In this document: piece by piece, positions 48,476 through 57,610 of the stretch
How the letters are laid out: the number at the start of each line of letters is the position of its first letter
Position numbering within the stretch: the stretch's first letter is position 1
From: Nonomuraea gerenzanensis
Lineage (GTDB): Bacteria > Actinomycetota > Actinomycetes > Streptosporangiales > Streptosporangiaceae
NCBI RefSeq assembly: GCF_020215645.1
Contig: NZ_CP084058.1
Span: 1,178,001 to 1,242,000, forward strand
Direction of reading: 5' to 3'
DNA: 64,000 nt
The notes under the pieces: model-generated
What the model saw: only the letters and a program-made list of their open reading frames with translations
The model's database searches: none
Told to the model about the DNA's origin: nothing
Program-made: the position numbers and the translations under genes

Positions 48476-51097
48476 ATGATTGACCAGGGGCTCGAGCGTC
48501 GCAGTGCCGCCGTAACCGAGATGCCGGACGAGCTACGCCACGATGTGCGTCTGCTGGGCAAACTGCTCGGCCAGGTGCTCGCCGAACAGGGTGGCGAGGA
48601 CCTGCTGGCCGACGTCGAACGCTTGCGCAAGGCCGTCATCGCGGCGCGCAAGGGCGAGATCTCGGCCGACGTGATCACCGAGATGGTCGCCGGATGGGAG
48701 ATCGAGCGGGCCGTGGCCGTGGCCCGCGCGTTCACCTGCTACTTCCACCTGGCCAACCTGGCCGAGGAGCATTACCGCATCCGTACGCTGCGGGAGCGGG
48801 ACGCCGAGGGCAGGGTGCAGCGCGAGTCGCTGGCACAGGCCGTGCACGAGCTCGGGCACGAGCGCGTCACCGAGCTGCTGGAGGGCCTGGAGCTGCATCC
48901 GGTGCTCACCGCGCACCCGACGGAGGCGCGCAGGCGCGCCGTCGTCACCGCGATCCAGCGCATCAGCGGCCAGCTCAGCGAGTACAACGCGCCCGGCCGC
49001 GGCGCCTCCGAGCGCGCCGAGAGCAAGCGGCGCATGCTGGAGGAGATCGACATCCTGTGGCGGACGGCCCAGCTCCGCTCCACCAAGCTGGACCCGCTCG
49101 ACGAGGTGCGCACGGCCATGGCCGCCTTCGACGAGACGCTGTTCCGCATGGTGCCGCAGGTCTACCGCTCGCTCGACGCCGCGCTCGACGAGCGCAGCGG
49201 CACCCGCCCGCCGCTGGCCACGCCCTTCATCCGGTACGGCAGCTGGATCGGCGGCGACCGCGACGGCAACCCGAACGTGACCTCCAAGGTCACCCGCGAG
49301 ACCATCCAGATCCAGTCCGAGCACGTGCTGACGGCCCTCGAGACCGCCTGCGCGCGCATCGCCCGCACGCTGACCGCCTCCACCCAGTTCGCCCCCTGCT
49401 CCCCGCAGCTGCGGACGGCGCTGGCGGCGGTCGTGGACGCCCACCCCGACGTGGTGTCGGAGCTGGCCACCCGCTCGCCGCGCGAGCCGCACCGGCAGTG
49501 GCTGCTGTTCGTGGCCGCGCGCATCTCCGCCACCCACCGCCGCAACGCCGACCTGGCCTACCGCTCACCCGACGAGCTGCTGGCCGACCTCCGGCTGGCC
49601 CAGGAGTCACTGGCCGCCTCGGCGCCGCGGCAGGCGTACGGGGAGCTGCAGCACCTCATCTGGCAGGTGGAGACGTTCGGCTTCCACCTGGCGGAGCTGG
49701 AGGTGCGCCAGCACTCCCAGGTGCACGCGGCGGCCCTGGCGGAGCTGCGGGCCGGCGGCGAGCTGTCGGAGCGCACCGAGGAGGTCCTGGCCACGATCCG
49801 GGTGATCGGCTGGATCCAGGAGCGCTTCGGCGTCACCGCCTGCTCCCGTTACGTCGTCTCCTTCACCCGCTCCGCCGAGGACATCGCCGCGGTCTACGAG
49901 CTGGCCAGGCATGCGCTCGGCGACCGCGCGCCGGTGCTCGACGTGGTGCCGCTGTTCGAGTCCGGCCAGGACCTGGCCAACTCGCCGCAGGTGCTGTCCG
50001 GCATGCTCGACATCCCCGAGGTGCAGCGGCGGCTGGCCGACACCGGGCGGCGCATGGAGATCATGCTCGGCTACTCCGACTCGGCCAAGGAGCTCGGCCC
50101 CGCCGCCGCCACGCTCCGCCTCTACGAGGCGCAGGAGGAGCTGACGGCCTGGGCCGCCGAGCACGACGTGCAGCTGCGCATGTTCCACGGCCGCGGCGGC
50201 GCTCTGGGCCGCGGCGGCGGTCCGGCCAACCGCGCGGTGCTGGCCCAGGCCCCCGGCTCGGTCGCGGGCCGCTTCAAGGTCACCGAGCAGGGCGAGGTCA
50301 TCTTCGCCCGCTACGGCCACATCGCCATCGCCCGCCGTCATCTGGAGCAGGTGGCCAACGCCGTCCTGCTGGCCTCCTCGCCCACGGTCGGCGCCCGCAC
50401 CGCGACCGCCGCCGAACGTTTCCGCGGCCTGGCCGAGCGGGTGGCCACGGCCTCCGAGCAGGCCTACCGCGCGCTCACCGAGGCCCCGGGCTTCCCCGAG
50501 TGGTTCGGCCTGGTCAGCCCGCTGGAGGAGATCGGCACCCTGCGCCTCGGCTCCCGCCCGGCCCGCCGCGGCCTGGGCGCCCCCCGCTCTCTCGACGACC
50601 TGCGCGCGATCCCCTGGGTCTTCGCCTGGGCCCAGACCCGCGTCAACCTCCCCGGCTGGTACGGCCTCGGCACCGGCCTGGCGGCCGTCGACTCCCTGGA
50701 CGAGCTGCGGGCGGCGTACGCGGAGTGGCCGCTGTTCAACGTGATGCTGGACAACGCGGAGATGTCCCTGGCCAAGACCGACCGCTCCATCGCCAAGCGC
50801 TACCTGGCGCTGGGCGGCCGGGAGGACTTCGCCCAGCAGGTGCTGGAGGAGTACGACCGGACCAGGGAGCTGGTGCTGCGGGTCACGGGGCACACGCGGC
50901 TGCTGGAGAACCGCAAGGTGCTCTCGCGTGCCGTCCAGCTGCGTGACCCGTACGTGGACGCGCTGTCGCACCTGCAGCTGCGCGCGCTGCGCGCACTGCG
51001 CACGGAGACTCTGTCGGACCAGGAGCGCGACCGCCTGTCCACGCTGCTGCTGCTGTCGGTGAACGGGGTGGCGGCGGGGTTGCAGAACACCGGCTGA
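48476..51097 (+). CDS. ppc: Phosphoenolpyruvate carboxylase
   Basis: This 873-residue enzyme forms oxaloacetate from PEP and bicarbonate, the main anaplerotic step. The catalytic His motif is in VLTAHPTEARRR (about residues 143-154). The Gly-rich loop FHGRGGALGRGGGP (about 570-583) and Lys/Arg sites of the family are intact. Length is normal. It is monocistronic with a strong convergent terminator after it. Confidence 0.97.
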   Translation: MIDQGLERRSAAVTEMPDELRHDVRLLGKLLGQVLAEQGGEDLLADVERLRKAVIAARKGEISADVITEMVAGWEIERAVAVARAFTCYFHLANLAEEHYRIRTLRERDAEGRVQRESLAQAVHELGHERVTELLEGLELHPVLTAHPTEARRRAVVTAIQRISGQLSEYNAPGRGASERAESKRRMLEEIDILWRTAQLRSTKLDPLDEVRTAMAAFDETLFRMVPQVYRSLDAALDERSGTRPPLATPFIRYGSWIGGDRDGNPNVTSKVTRETIQIQSEHVLTALETACARIARTLTASTQFAPCSPQLRTALAAVVDAHPDVVSELATRSPREPHRQWLLFVAARISATHRRNADLAYRSPDELLADLRLAQESLAASAPRQAYGELQHLIWQVETFGFHLAELEVRQHSQVHAAALAELRAGGELSERTEEVLATIRVIGWIQERFGVTACSRYVVSFTRSAEDIAAVYELARHALGDRAPVLDVVPLFESGQDLANSPQVLSGMLDIPEVQRRLADTGRRMEIMLGYSDSAKELGPAAATLRLYEAQEELTAWAAEHDVQLRMFHGRGGALGRGGGPANRAVLAQAPGSVAGRFKVTEQGEVIFARYGHIAIARRHLEQVANAVLLASSPTVGARTATAAERFRGLAERVATASEQAYRALTEAPGFPEWFGLVSPLEEIGTLRLGSRPARRGLGAPRSLDDLRAIPWVFAWAQTRVNLPGWYGLGTGLAAVDSLDELRAAYAEWPLFNVMLDNAEMSLAKTDRSIAKRYLALGGREDFAQQVLEEYDRTRELVLRVTGHTRLLENRKVLSRAVQLRDPYVDALSHLQLRALRALRTETLSDQERDRLSTLLLLSVNGVAAGLQNTG

Positions 51098-51106
51098 CCT
51101 TCCCGG

Positions 51107-51141
51107 GCGGGAGGTGGCCCCCCGGAGGGGGCGCCTCCCGC
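51107..51141. terminator. Two-tier hairpin terminator between ppc and epoxide hydrolase
   Basis: GCGGGAGG (51107-51114) pairs with CCTCCCGC (51134-51141), and inside it a C5/G5 stem closes around GGA. It fills the 46-base convergent spacer. Confidence 0.75.
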
Positions 51142-51143
51142 GC

Positions 51144-52226
51144 TCAGCCGAGGCTCTGGAAGAAGCGGATGACGTCCGAGGTGAGGGCGTCCGTGGCGGT
51201 GTGGGCCGTGTAGTGGCCGTGGGCCGGAGCCGGCAACGTCTTCCAGGAGACGATGCCCGCGTGGTCGCGGTCGGCGAAGCGGCGGATCGACTTGAAGTCG
51301 CCCTCGCTCATGGCCAGCGCCGTCGGGGTGGTCGTCGGCTCCTTGGGCTGCTCGGCGCGGGCGTTCTCCCAGTACAGGCGCAGCGCCGAGGCGGCCGTGC
51401 CGGTGAACCAGTAGATGGCCGCGTTGGTCAGCACGAAGTCGTCGTCCAGGTCCTCGTCGAGGAGCTGGGCCAGCCAGCCCACCAGGCCGGCGGGGGAGTC
51501 CATGACCGCGTGCGCGAGCGTCTGCGGCTGCTGCGACTGCAGCACGTTGAACGCGCCCAGCTCCTTCCAGAACCGGTCGAGCACGGCCAGCCCGGCCTGC
51601 TCCTCCTCGCTCAGGTCAGCGAACTCCGCCGGGTCGCCCGAGGGGAACGAGAACAGCTGGGTGACGTGCACGCCCACCACGTGCTCCGGGTCGATCCTGC
51701 CGATCTCGGGGGAGATCATCGAGCCGGCGTCGTTGCCGACCGCGCCGTAGCGCTCGTAGCCGAGGCGGGCCATCAGCTCGGCCCACGCCCTGGCGATGCG
51801 CTGGTTGTTCCAGCCCAGCTCGCGGGTCGGGCCGGAGAAGCCGTAGCCGGGCAGGGACGGGATGACCAGGTGGAAGTGGCGCGACAGGGGCTCGATGGCG
51901 CGCAGGTACTCGGCGATCGAGCCGGGCCAGCCGTGGGTGAGGATGAGGGCGAGCGCGTCGGGGTCGGCCGAGCGGACGTGCAGGAAGTGGATGTTCTGGC
52001 CGTCGATCTCGGTGGTGAACTGCGGGTGGGAGTTGAGCGTGGCCTCCACCGCCCGCCAGTCGAAGCCCTGGCGCCAGTGGGCGACCAGGCGCTTGACCCG
52101 CTCGACGCTGACGCCCTGCTGGGCGCCGGGGATCTCGTCCGCGAAGCGGGTGAGGGCGAGGCGGGCCTGGAGGTCGTCGAGGTCGCTCTGGGGGATCTCG
52201 ACGCGGAAGGGGGTGATGCTGCTCAT
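51144..52226 (-). CDS. Epoxide hydrolase (EHN-type alpha/beta hydrolase)
   Basis: This 360-residue protein has an N-terminal epoxide hydrolase lid (EHN, about residues 1-110). The alpha/beta hydrolase core follows, with oxyanion motif HGWPGS (about 95-100) and nucleophile Asp in VGNDAGS (about 168-174). The C-terminal His is in HYTAH (about 340-344). It should open epoxides or juvenile-hormone-like substrates; the physiological substrate is unknown. A GGAGG site precedes the ATG. The upstream region carries two near-identical operator-like sites. Confidence 0.9.
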   Translation of the reverse strand: MSSITPFRVEIPQSDLDDLQARLALTRFADEIPGAQQGVSVERVKRLVAHWRQGFDWRAVEATLNSHPQFTTEIDGQNIHFLHVRSADPDALALILTHGWPGSIAEYLRAIEPLSRHFHLVIPSLPGYGFSGPTRELGWNNQRIARAWAELMARLGYERYGAVGNDAGSMISPEIGRIDPEHVVGVHVTQLFSFPSGDPAEFADLSEEEQAGLAVLDRFWKELGAFNVLQSQQPQTLAHAVMDSPAGLVGWLAQLLDEDLDDDFVLTNAAIYWFTGTAASALRLYWENARAEQPKEPTTTPTALAMSEGDFKSIRRFADRDHAGIVSWKTLPAPAHGHYTAHTATDALTSDVIRFFQSLG

Positions 52227-52244
52227 GATCTGACCTCCGAGAGG

Positions 52245-52295
52245 AACGGAATGTTTCGTTCTGTTTTAAGAGTATCAGAACGGAATGCTTCATTC
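52245..52295. promoter_or_regulatory. Twin TetR-type operator sites upstream of the epoxide hydrolase
   Basis: AACGGAATGTTTCGTTC (52245-52261) and AACGGAATGCTTCATTC (52279-52295) differ at two of 17 positions. The second contains the perfect inverted repeat GGAATG-CTT-CATTCC. They flank the -10-like TTAAAA/GATACT region on the minus strand. The pattern fits a TetR-family repressor; none is encoded nearby. Confidence 0.6.
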
Positions 52296-52300
52296 CACAC

Positions 52301-53140
52301 CTAGGCGAGGATTCTTTCCGCTCCGGCGTAGACGTTGCAGCGCTCCCCGCGCAGGAAGCCCACCAGCGTCAGCCCGAACTTTCTGGCCAGCTCCACCGCC
52401 AGCGACGACGGCGCCGACACCGCGCACACCACCGGGACGCCCGCCGCCAGTGCCTTCTGCATGATCTCGTAGCTGGTCCGCCCGCTCACCATGAGCACGT
52501 GCCCGGCCAGCGGCAGCCGCCCGGTCAGCGCCGCCCAGCCGACGAGCTTGTCCACCGCGTTGTGCCGGCCGACGTCCTCGCGCACCGTCACCAGGGCGCC
52601 GTCGTCGCAGAACAGCCCGGCCGCGTGCAGCCCGCCCGTCTTGCCGAACCCGCCCTGGGCCTTGCGCAGCGCGCCCGGCAGCCCGTACAGCACCTCGGGG
52701 GTGAGCTTGAGCGGCCCGGCGAGCACGGGCGCGCACCGCTCGCGCAGCGCGTCGAGGCTCGCCGAGCCGCAGACGCCGCAGGCGCTGGAGGTGAGGAAGT
52801 GCCGGTCGAGCGCGGGCAGGTCGGGCACGGGGCCGCGCAGGCGCACGGTGACGGTGTTGTAGCGGGCGTGCGGCGGGAGGTCCTCGTCGGTGCAGTACGC
52901 GATCGAGGCGATGTCGCCGTGCCGGGCCAGGCCCTCGCCGTGCAGGAACCCGGCGGCCAGCTCGAAGTCGTGCCCCGGGGTGCGCATGGTGATCGCCACG
53001 GTCCTGCGCGTGCCGTCGGGCGCGGTGAGGCGCAGCTCCAGCGGCTCCTCCGTGGCCAGGTCGTCGCGCCGCTCCCGGGCGGACGAGCCGGACAGCTCCG
53101 TGATCCTGATCCGGGTGGTGGGCCCGGGGCGCTCGCTCAC
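52301..53140 (-). CDS. fdhD: Formate dehydrogenase accessory sulfurtransferase
   Basis: This 279-residue FdhD protein passes sulfur from a cysteine desulfurase to the molybdenum cofactor of formate dehydrogenases. The active-site Cys pair is in SSACGVCG (about residues 117-124 from the GTG). The other family blocks VREDVGRHNAVDKL and SGRTSYEIMQKA are intact. I choose GTG 53140 (VSERPG) rather than GTG/ATG 53179, which overlaps the birA promoter region. No formate dehydrogenase is in the window. Confidence 0.92.
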   Translation of the reverse strand: MSERPGPTTRIRITELSGSSARERRDDLATEEPLELRLTAPDGTRRTVAITMRTPGHDFELAAGFLHGEGLARHGDIASIAYCTDEDLPPHARYNTVTVRLRGPVPDLPALDRHFLTSSACGVCGSASLDALRERCAPVLAGPLKLTPEVLYGLPGALRKAQGGFGKTGGLHAAGLFCDDGALVTVREDVGRHNAVDKLVGWAALTGRLPLAGHVLMVSGRTSYEIMQKALAAGVPVVCAVSAPSSLAVELARKFGLTLVGFLRGERCNVYAGAERILA

Positions 53141-53195
53141 CCCACCATCTTGCCTCCTCCGCCCTACGGCGCCCGTCATCAGGGAAGATGGGGGG

Positions 53196-54017
53196 ATGGC
53201 CGACTCACGCTACTCCGACCTCGACCGCCCTCCGCTGTCCGAGGCGTCGCTCCGGCGGGCCCTGGTCCGCCCCGGCTCGTTGTGGACGGCTGTCACCGTC
53301 GTCGACAGCACCGGCTCCACCAACGCCGACCTGGCCGCCGCCGCCAGGGACGGCGCGCCCGAGGGCGCGGTGCTGATCGCGGAGGCGCAGCAGGAGGGCC
53401 GCGGGCGCCTCGGCCGCACCTGGTCGGCGCCGGCCCGGTCGGGGCTGACGTTCTCGATCCTGCTCAGGCCCGCGGTGCCGCCGCTCGCGCAGGGCTGGCT
53501 GCCACTGCTGTACGGCGTGGCCGCCGCCTCGGCCGTACGCCGCCTGGCGGAGGTGGAGGTGCGCCTCAAGTGGCCCAACGACCTGCTGATCGGCGAGCGC
53601 AAGCTGGCGGGCGTGCTGGCCGAGCGGGTGGACGACGCCGTCGTCGTCGGCATGGGCCTGAACGTGACGCTGCGGCCCGACGAGCTGCCCACCGAGACGG
53701 CCACCTCGCTGAGCATCGCCGAGGGCGCCTGCCTCGACCGCGACCCGCTGCTGCGCGCCGTGCTCAGGGAGGTCGAGGTGCACTACCGCGAGTGGGCCGA
53801 GGCCAAGGGCGACGCCGACGCCTCGGGGCTGCGCGCCGCCTACCTCGCCGCCAGCGCCACGGTGGGCCGCCAGGTCAGGGTGGAGCTGCCCGACGGTCAC
53901 GCGCTGACCGGCCTGGCGACCGGCATCGACGCCTCGGGTCACCTGCGGCTCGACGCCGGCGGCGAGCGGTACACCCTGAGCGCGGGCGACGTCGTGCACG
54001 TGCGGGCGCAGGGCTGA
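53196..54017 (+). CDS. birA: Biotin-acetyl-CoA-carboxylase ligase (BirA, no HTH)
   Basis: This 273-residue enzyme attaches biotin to carboxylase carrier domains. The ATP/biotin-binding loop GRGRLGRTW (about residues 68-76) and KWPNDLLIGERKLAGVLAE (about 129-147) are intact, and a C-terminal SH3-like cap is present. It lacks the N-terminal DNA-binding domain of E. coli BirA, as usual for actinobacteria. Functionally linked to the acyl-CoA carboxylase at 44220-46009. Confidence 0.95.
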   Translation: MADSRYSDLDRPPLSEASLRRALVRPGSLWTAVTVVDSTGSTNADLAAAARDGAPEGAVLIAEAQQEGRGRLGRTWSAPARSGLTFSILLRPAVPPLAQGWLPLLYGVAAASAVRRLAEVEVRLKWPNDLLIGERKLAGVLAERVDDAVVVGMGLNVTLRPDELPTETATSLSIAEGACLDRDPLLRAVLREVEVHYREWAEAKGDADASGLRAAYLAASATVGRQVRVELPDGHALTGLATGIDASGHLRLDAGGERYTLSAGDVVHVRAQG

Positions 54018-54066
54018 GCCAGCCGATGTGGCATGGGCATGGCCCCGGCCCTCCGATGGTGGCACG

Positions 54067-54585
54067 ATGCTGCCCATGACCCTTCCCGACCACCATCTGA
54101 CGCAGGGTGAGCGGCGTGTGCGATCCTTCCACCCTCACTGGAAGCGGCTCGTCGTCCCCCTCATCGCGTTGGTCCTCATCGCCGTGGCCACGGGCGCGGC
54201 GCTGTATGTCATCCCGGACTTCGAGTACGTGACCTACGCCAGGATCGCGGTCGTCGTCATCGGGCTCATCCTGCTCACGATCTGGTCGTTCGTGCCGTAC
54301 CTGCAGTGGAAGAACACCGGCTACGTGCTCACCACGCACCGCTTCACGATCAGCACGGGCGTGCTGAACAAGTCGACCGACGAGATCCCGATCACCAAGG
54401 TCAACACGGTGAGCTCGGACCAGACCTTCCCCGAGCGGCTGCTCGGCTGCGGCACGCTGACGGTCGAGTCGGCCGGTGACCGCGGGGAGATCGTGCTGAA
54501 GGACATCCCGAAGATCCAGGACGTGCGCACCGACCTGTTCAGGCTCGTCGAGGACGCCTCCGACGGCGAGGTCGACGGGCGGTGA
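54067..54585 (+). CDS. PH-domain membrane protein (YdbS/bPH2-like)
   Basis: This 172-residue protein has two hydrophobic helices (about residues 28-50 and 58-78) followed by a bacterial PH fold beginning NTGYVLTTHRFTISTGVL. Function unknown. ATG 54067 has GGTGG five bases upstream; ATG 54076 is also possible. Confidence 0.85.
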   Translation: MLPMTLPDHHLTQGERRVRSFHPHWKRLVVPLIALVLIAVATGAALYVIPDFEYVTYARIAVVVIGLILLTIWSFVPYLQWKNTGYVLTTHRFTISTGVLNKSTDEIPITKVNTVSSDQTFPERLLGCGTLTVESAGDRGEIVLKDIPKIQDVRTDLFRLVEDASDGEVDGR

Positions 54586-54599
54586 AGTAGCCTCCTCGG

Positions 54600-55571
54600 G
54601 TGAGCCAAGCCCGTCCCGGCCGCCCGAGCGCCGAGGAGATCGAGCGACTGCTGGTCGGCCGGCCGCCCCTGTACACGCGGGCGCAGGTCGCGGCCAGGAG
54701 CGGGGTGCCGCCGGAGCTGGCCGAGCGCATCTGGCGCGCGCTCGGCTTCGCGCAGCGGGCCGACGACGCCGTGGCGTTCACCGAGGCCGACGTCGACGCG
54801 CTGCGCCGGGTGCGCAGCATGCTCGACGGCGGCCTGCTCGACGAGCCGACCGTGATCCGCATGGCCCGCGCGCTCGGCCAGACCACGGCCAGGCTGGCGC
54901 AGTGGCAGGCCGAGATCATGATCGGCACGATGTTGCCGGCCGAGCCGTCGGAGGCCGACCTGGCGGCGGTGCTCGGCACGGCGCAGGGGCTGATCCCCGA
55001 CTTCGAGCACGTGCTGATCCACGTCTGGCGGGCCCAGCTCGCCGCCGCGGGCACCCGGCTGCTGGCCATCGCCGACGACAACGACGAGCTGGTGCCGACG
55101 AGGGTGACGATGGCGGTGGGGTTCGCCGACCTGGTGTCGTTCACCAGGCGCAGCCGCGAGCTCGACGAGAAGGAGTTCGCCGGGCTGGTGGAGGGGTTCG
55201 AGTCGCGGGCCTCCGACGTGGTCGCCACGCACGGCGCCCGGCTGGTCAAGACGCTGGGCGACGAGGTGCTGTTCACCGCGCAGGGCCCCGAGCAGGCCGC
55301 GGCCGTCGCCCTGGACCTGGTCGGCACCGAGGAGCTGCGCATCGGGATGGCCTATGGGCCGGTGCTGCCGATGATGGGCGACGTCTTCGGCACGACCGTC
55401 AACCTCGCCGCCCGGCTCACCGCCATCGCCAGGCCCGGCACGATCCTGGTGGACGAGGCGCTGGCCGGCGGGCTCGGTGGTGCGGCGTACGAGGTGCACA
55501 GGATCAGGCGCCGCCCGGCGAGAGGTCTCGGCGTGGTGCAGCCGTATGTCTTGCGGAGATCATCCTCCTGA
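54600..55571 (+). CDS. Class III adenylate/guanylate cyclase, Rv1264-like
   Basis: This 323-residue protein has a GTG start. The N-terminal ~150 residues are helical and match the autoinhibitory domain of mycobacterial Rv1264/Rv2212-type cyclases. The catalytic domain (about 160-320) has metal-binding Asp in VGFADLVSFT and KTLGDEVLF, and transition-state residues in FGTTVNLAARLT. All key residues are present, so it should make cAMP. In Rv1264 the N-domain senses pH; the same role here is inference. Confidence 0.9.
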   Translation: MSQARPGRPSAEEIERLLVGRPPLYTRAQVAARSGVPPELAERIWRALGFAQRADDAVAFTEADVDALRRVRSMLDGGLLDEPTVIRMARALGQTTARLAQWQAEIMIGTMLPAEPSEADLAAVLGTAQGLIPDFEHVLIHVWRAQLAAAGTRLLAIADDNDELVPTRVTMAVGFADLVSFTRRSRELDEKEFAGLVEGFESRASDVVATHGARLVKTLGDEVLFTAQGPEQAAAVALDLVGTEELRIGMAYGPVLPMMGDVFGTTVNLAARLTAIARPGTILVDEALAGGLGGAAYEVHRIRRRPARGLGVVQPYVLRRSSS

Positions 55572-55577
55572 CACAAG

Positions 55578-56672
55578 ATGACTGGCATGCCGTACGAAGT
55601 GCAGGGCGTGGTAGCCCAGGGCAAGGGTCAGGAAGTTTCCCTCGAGACGGTGCTCGTGCCGGACCCGGGACCGGGCGAGGCGGTGGTGAACGTGCAGGCC
55701 TGCGGCGTGTGCCACACCGACCTGCACTACCGGGAGGGCGGGATCAGCGACGACTACCCGTTCCTGCTGGGCCACGAGGCGGCGGGCACCGTGGAGGCGG
55801 TCGGGGAAGGGGTCACCGGGCTCGAACCGGGCGACTTCGTGATCCTCAACTGGCGCGCGGTGTGCGGCCAGTGCCGCGCCTGCCTGCGCGGCCGTCCCTG
55901 GTACTGCTTCAACACCCACAACGCCCGGCAGAAGATGACGCTCAAGGACGGCACCGAGCTGTCCCCCGCGCTCGGCATCGGCGCGTTCCTGGACAAGACG
56001 CTGGTCGCGGCCGGGCAGTGCACCAAGGTCTCGGCCGAGGCCCCGGCGCAGGTCGCGGGCCTGCTCGGGTGCGGCGTGATGGCCGGCATCGGTGCCGCGG
56101 TCAACACCGGCGGCGTCACCCGCGGCGACAGCGTCGCGGTGATCGGCTGCGGCGGCGTCGGCGACGCGGCGATCCTGGGCGCCTCGCTGGCGGGCGCCGC
56201 GAAGGTCATCGCCGTGGACGTGGACGACCGCAAGCTGGAGTGGGCGCGCGGCTTCGGCGCCACCCACACGGTCAACTCGCGGGCCGGCGACCCGGTGGAG
56301 GCGATCCGCGACCTGACCGGCGGCAACGGCGCGGACGTGGTCATCGAGGCGGTCGGCCGGCCGGAGACCTACGAGCAGGCCTTCTACGCCCGCGACCTGG
56401 CCGGCACGGTCGTGCTGGTCGGCGTGCCGACCCCCGACATGCGCATCGACCTGCCGCTGCTGGACGTGTTCGGCCGCGGCGGCGCGCTGAAGTCCTCCTG
56501 GTACGGCGACTGCCTGCCCTCGCGCGACTTCCCCATGCTGATCGACCTGTTCCTGCAGAACCGCCTGCCGCTCGACAAGTTCGTGTCCGAGACGATCGGG
56601 CTGGACCAGGTCGAGGAGGCGTTCGGGAAGATGCACCGGGGCGAGGTGCTGCGGTCCGTGGTGGTGCTCTGA
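55578..56672 (+). CDS. mscR: S-(hydroxymethyl)mycothiol dehydrogenase (MscR)
   Basis: This 364-residue zinc alcohol dehydrogenase oxidises the formaldehyde-mycothiol adduct and also handles S-nitrosomycothiol. Catalytic Zn ligands are in ACGVCHTD and GHEAAG; structural Zn cysteines are in [15 protein letters not shown]. The Rossmann motif is GCGGVGD. The close fit to MscR, plus the metallo-beta-lactamase directly behind, indicates a mycothiol-using host. ATG 55587 is an alternative start. Confidence 0.94.
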   Translation: MTGMPYEVQGVVAQGKGQEVSLETVLVPDPGPGEAVVNVQACGVCHTDLHYREGGISDDYPFLLGHEAAGTVEAVGEGVTGLEPGDFVILNWRAVCGQCRACLRGRPWYCFNTHNARQKMTLKDGTELSPALGIGAFLDKTLVAAGQCTKVSAEAPAQVAGLLGCGVMAGIGAAVNTGGVTRGDSVAVIGCGGVGDAAILGASLAGAAKVIAVDVDDRKLEWARGFGATHTVNSRAGDPVEAIRDLTGGNGADVVIEAVGRPETYEQAFYARDLAGTVVLVGVPTPDMRIDLPLLDVFGRGGALKSSWYGDCLPSRDFPMLIDLFLQNRLPLDKFVSETIGLDQVEEAFGKMHRGEVLRSVVVL

Positions 56673-57292
56673 TGATCGACCGGGTCATCACGTCGGGGAC
56701 GTTCTCGCTGGACGGCGGGACCTGGGACGTCGACAACAACGTCTGGCTGGTCGGCGACGCGCGCGAGGTCGTGGTCATCGACGCGGCCCACGACGCGGCG
56801 CCGATCGCCGAGCGGGTCGGCGGGCGCGCGGTCAAGGCCATCGTGTGCACGCACGCGCACAACGACCACATCAACGCCGCCCGCGACCTGGCCGCGCTGA
56901 CCGGGGCGCCGATCCGGCTGCACCCCGCCGACCAGGTGCTGTGGGAGCAGGTGTACGGGGCCGAGGTGGCCTACGAGCCGCTCTCCGACGGGGAGAAGCT
57001 GGTGGTGGGCGGGGTGAGCCTGCAGATCCTGCACACGCCGGGGCACTCGCCCGGCGCCGTCTGCGTGTACGCGCCGGAGCCGGGAGCCGTGTTCAGCGGC
57101 GACACCCTCTTCAAGGGCGGGCCGGGAGCGACCGGGCGGTCCTACAGCTCGTTCGAGACGATCATCGAGTCGATCAGAGAGCGGCTGCTGGTCCTGCCCC
57201 CGGAGACCGTCGTGCACACCGGGCACGGCGACTCCACCGCGATCGGAGCCGAGGCTCCGCACCTGGAGGAGTGGATCTCCCGGGGCCACTGA
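56672..57292 (+). CDS. Metallo-beta-lactamase-fold hydrolase, MscR partner
   Basis: This 206-residue protein has the Zn motif THAHNDH (about residues 59-65), then HTPGHSPG, the bridging Asp in SGDTLF and the final His in HTGHGDST. Its ATG shares one base with the mscR stop. In actinobacteria this gene usually follows mscR and likely hydrolyses the mycothiol thioester product, as glyoxalase II does for glutathione (inference from family and context). Confidence 0.92.
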   Translation: MIDRVITSGTFSLDGGTWDVDNNVWLVGDAREVVVIDAAHDAAPIAERVGGRAVKAIVCTHAHNDHINAARDLAALTGAPIRLHPADQVLWEQVYGAEVAYEPLSDGEKLVVGGVSLQILHTPGHSPGAVCVYAPEPGAVFSGDTLFKGGPGATGRSYSSFETIIESIRERLLVLPPETVVHTGHGDSTAIGAEAPHLEEWISRGH

Positions 57293-57325
57293 CAGCGGAG
57301 GATAGGGATCTGTGACCCACCCAAC

Positions 57326-57344
57326 GTAGGCAAGCCTAACCAAA
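57326..57344 (+). promoter_or_regulatory. DtxR/IdeR iron box 1
   Basis: The 19 bases agree with the DtxR/IdeR consensus (TTAGGTTAGSCTAACCTAA) at about 15 positions, with a fully conserved right half CCTAACC. It lies 11 bases from box 2. Confidence 0.55.
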
Positions 57345-57354
57345 GTGGGCTACC

Positions 57355-57373
57355 TTAGGTGTGCCTAACCTTA
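57355..57373 (+). promoter_or_regulatory. DtxR/IdeR iron box 2
   Basis: TTAGGTGTGCCTAACCTTA matches the DtxR/IdeR consensus at about 17 of 19 positions and ends 35 bases before the bfd start. Iron-bound regulator here would control bfd and bfr. Confidence 0.8.
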
Positions 57374-57408
57374 TGGTGCCCATTCTTTCGCGGAAGGCTT
57401 GTCCCTGG

Positions 57409-57585
57409 ATGTACGTGTGCATTTGTCGTGCTGTGACCGAGAACGAGGTCCACGACTGCATCGCCGCCGGGGCGAAGAGCGCGAAGCAGATCCGCGACAC
57501 CACCGGTGCTGGTGGGGACTGTGCCCGTTGTGTGCGGAAGATCTGTGCGATCCTGAAACGGTCTGACGAACTGACGACCGCATAG
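57409..57585 (+). CDS. bfd: Bacterioferritin-associated ferredoxin
   Basis: This 58-residue [2Fe-2S] protein has cysteines in YVCICRAV and GDCARCV, the four ligands of BFD. It donates electrons to release iron from bacterioferritin, which is encoded 25 bases downstream. ATG 57409 is chosen because the conserved fold starts at MYVCIC; GGAAGG lies 12 bases upstream. Confidence 0.93.
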   Translation: MYVCICRAVTENEVHDCIAAGAKSAKQIRDTTGAGGDCARCVRKICAILKRSDELTTA

Positions 57586-57610
57586 CCGGATAGCGATGAG
57601 GGGCCCCGTC

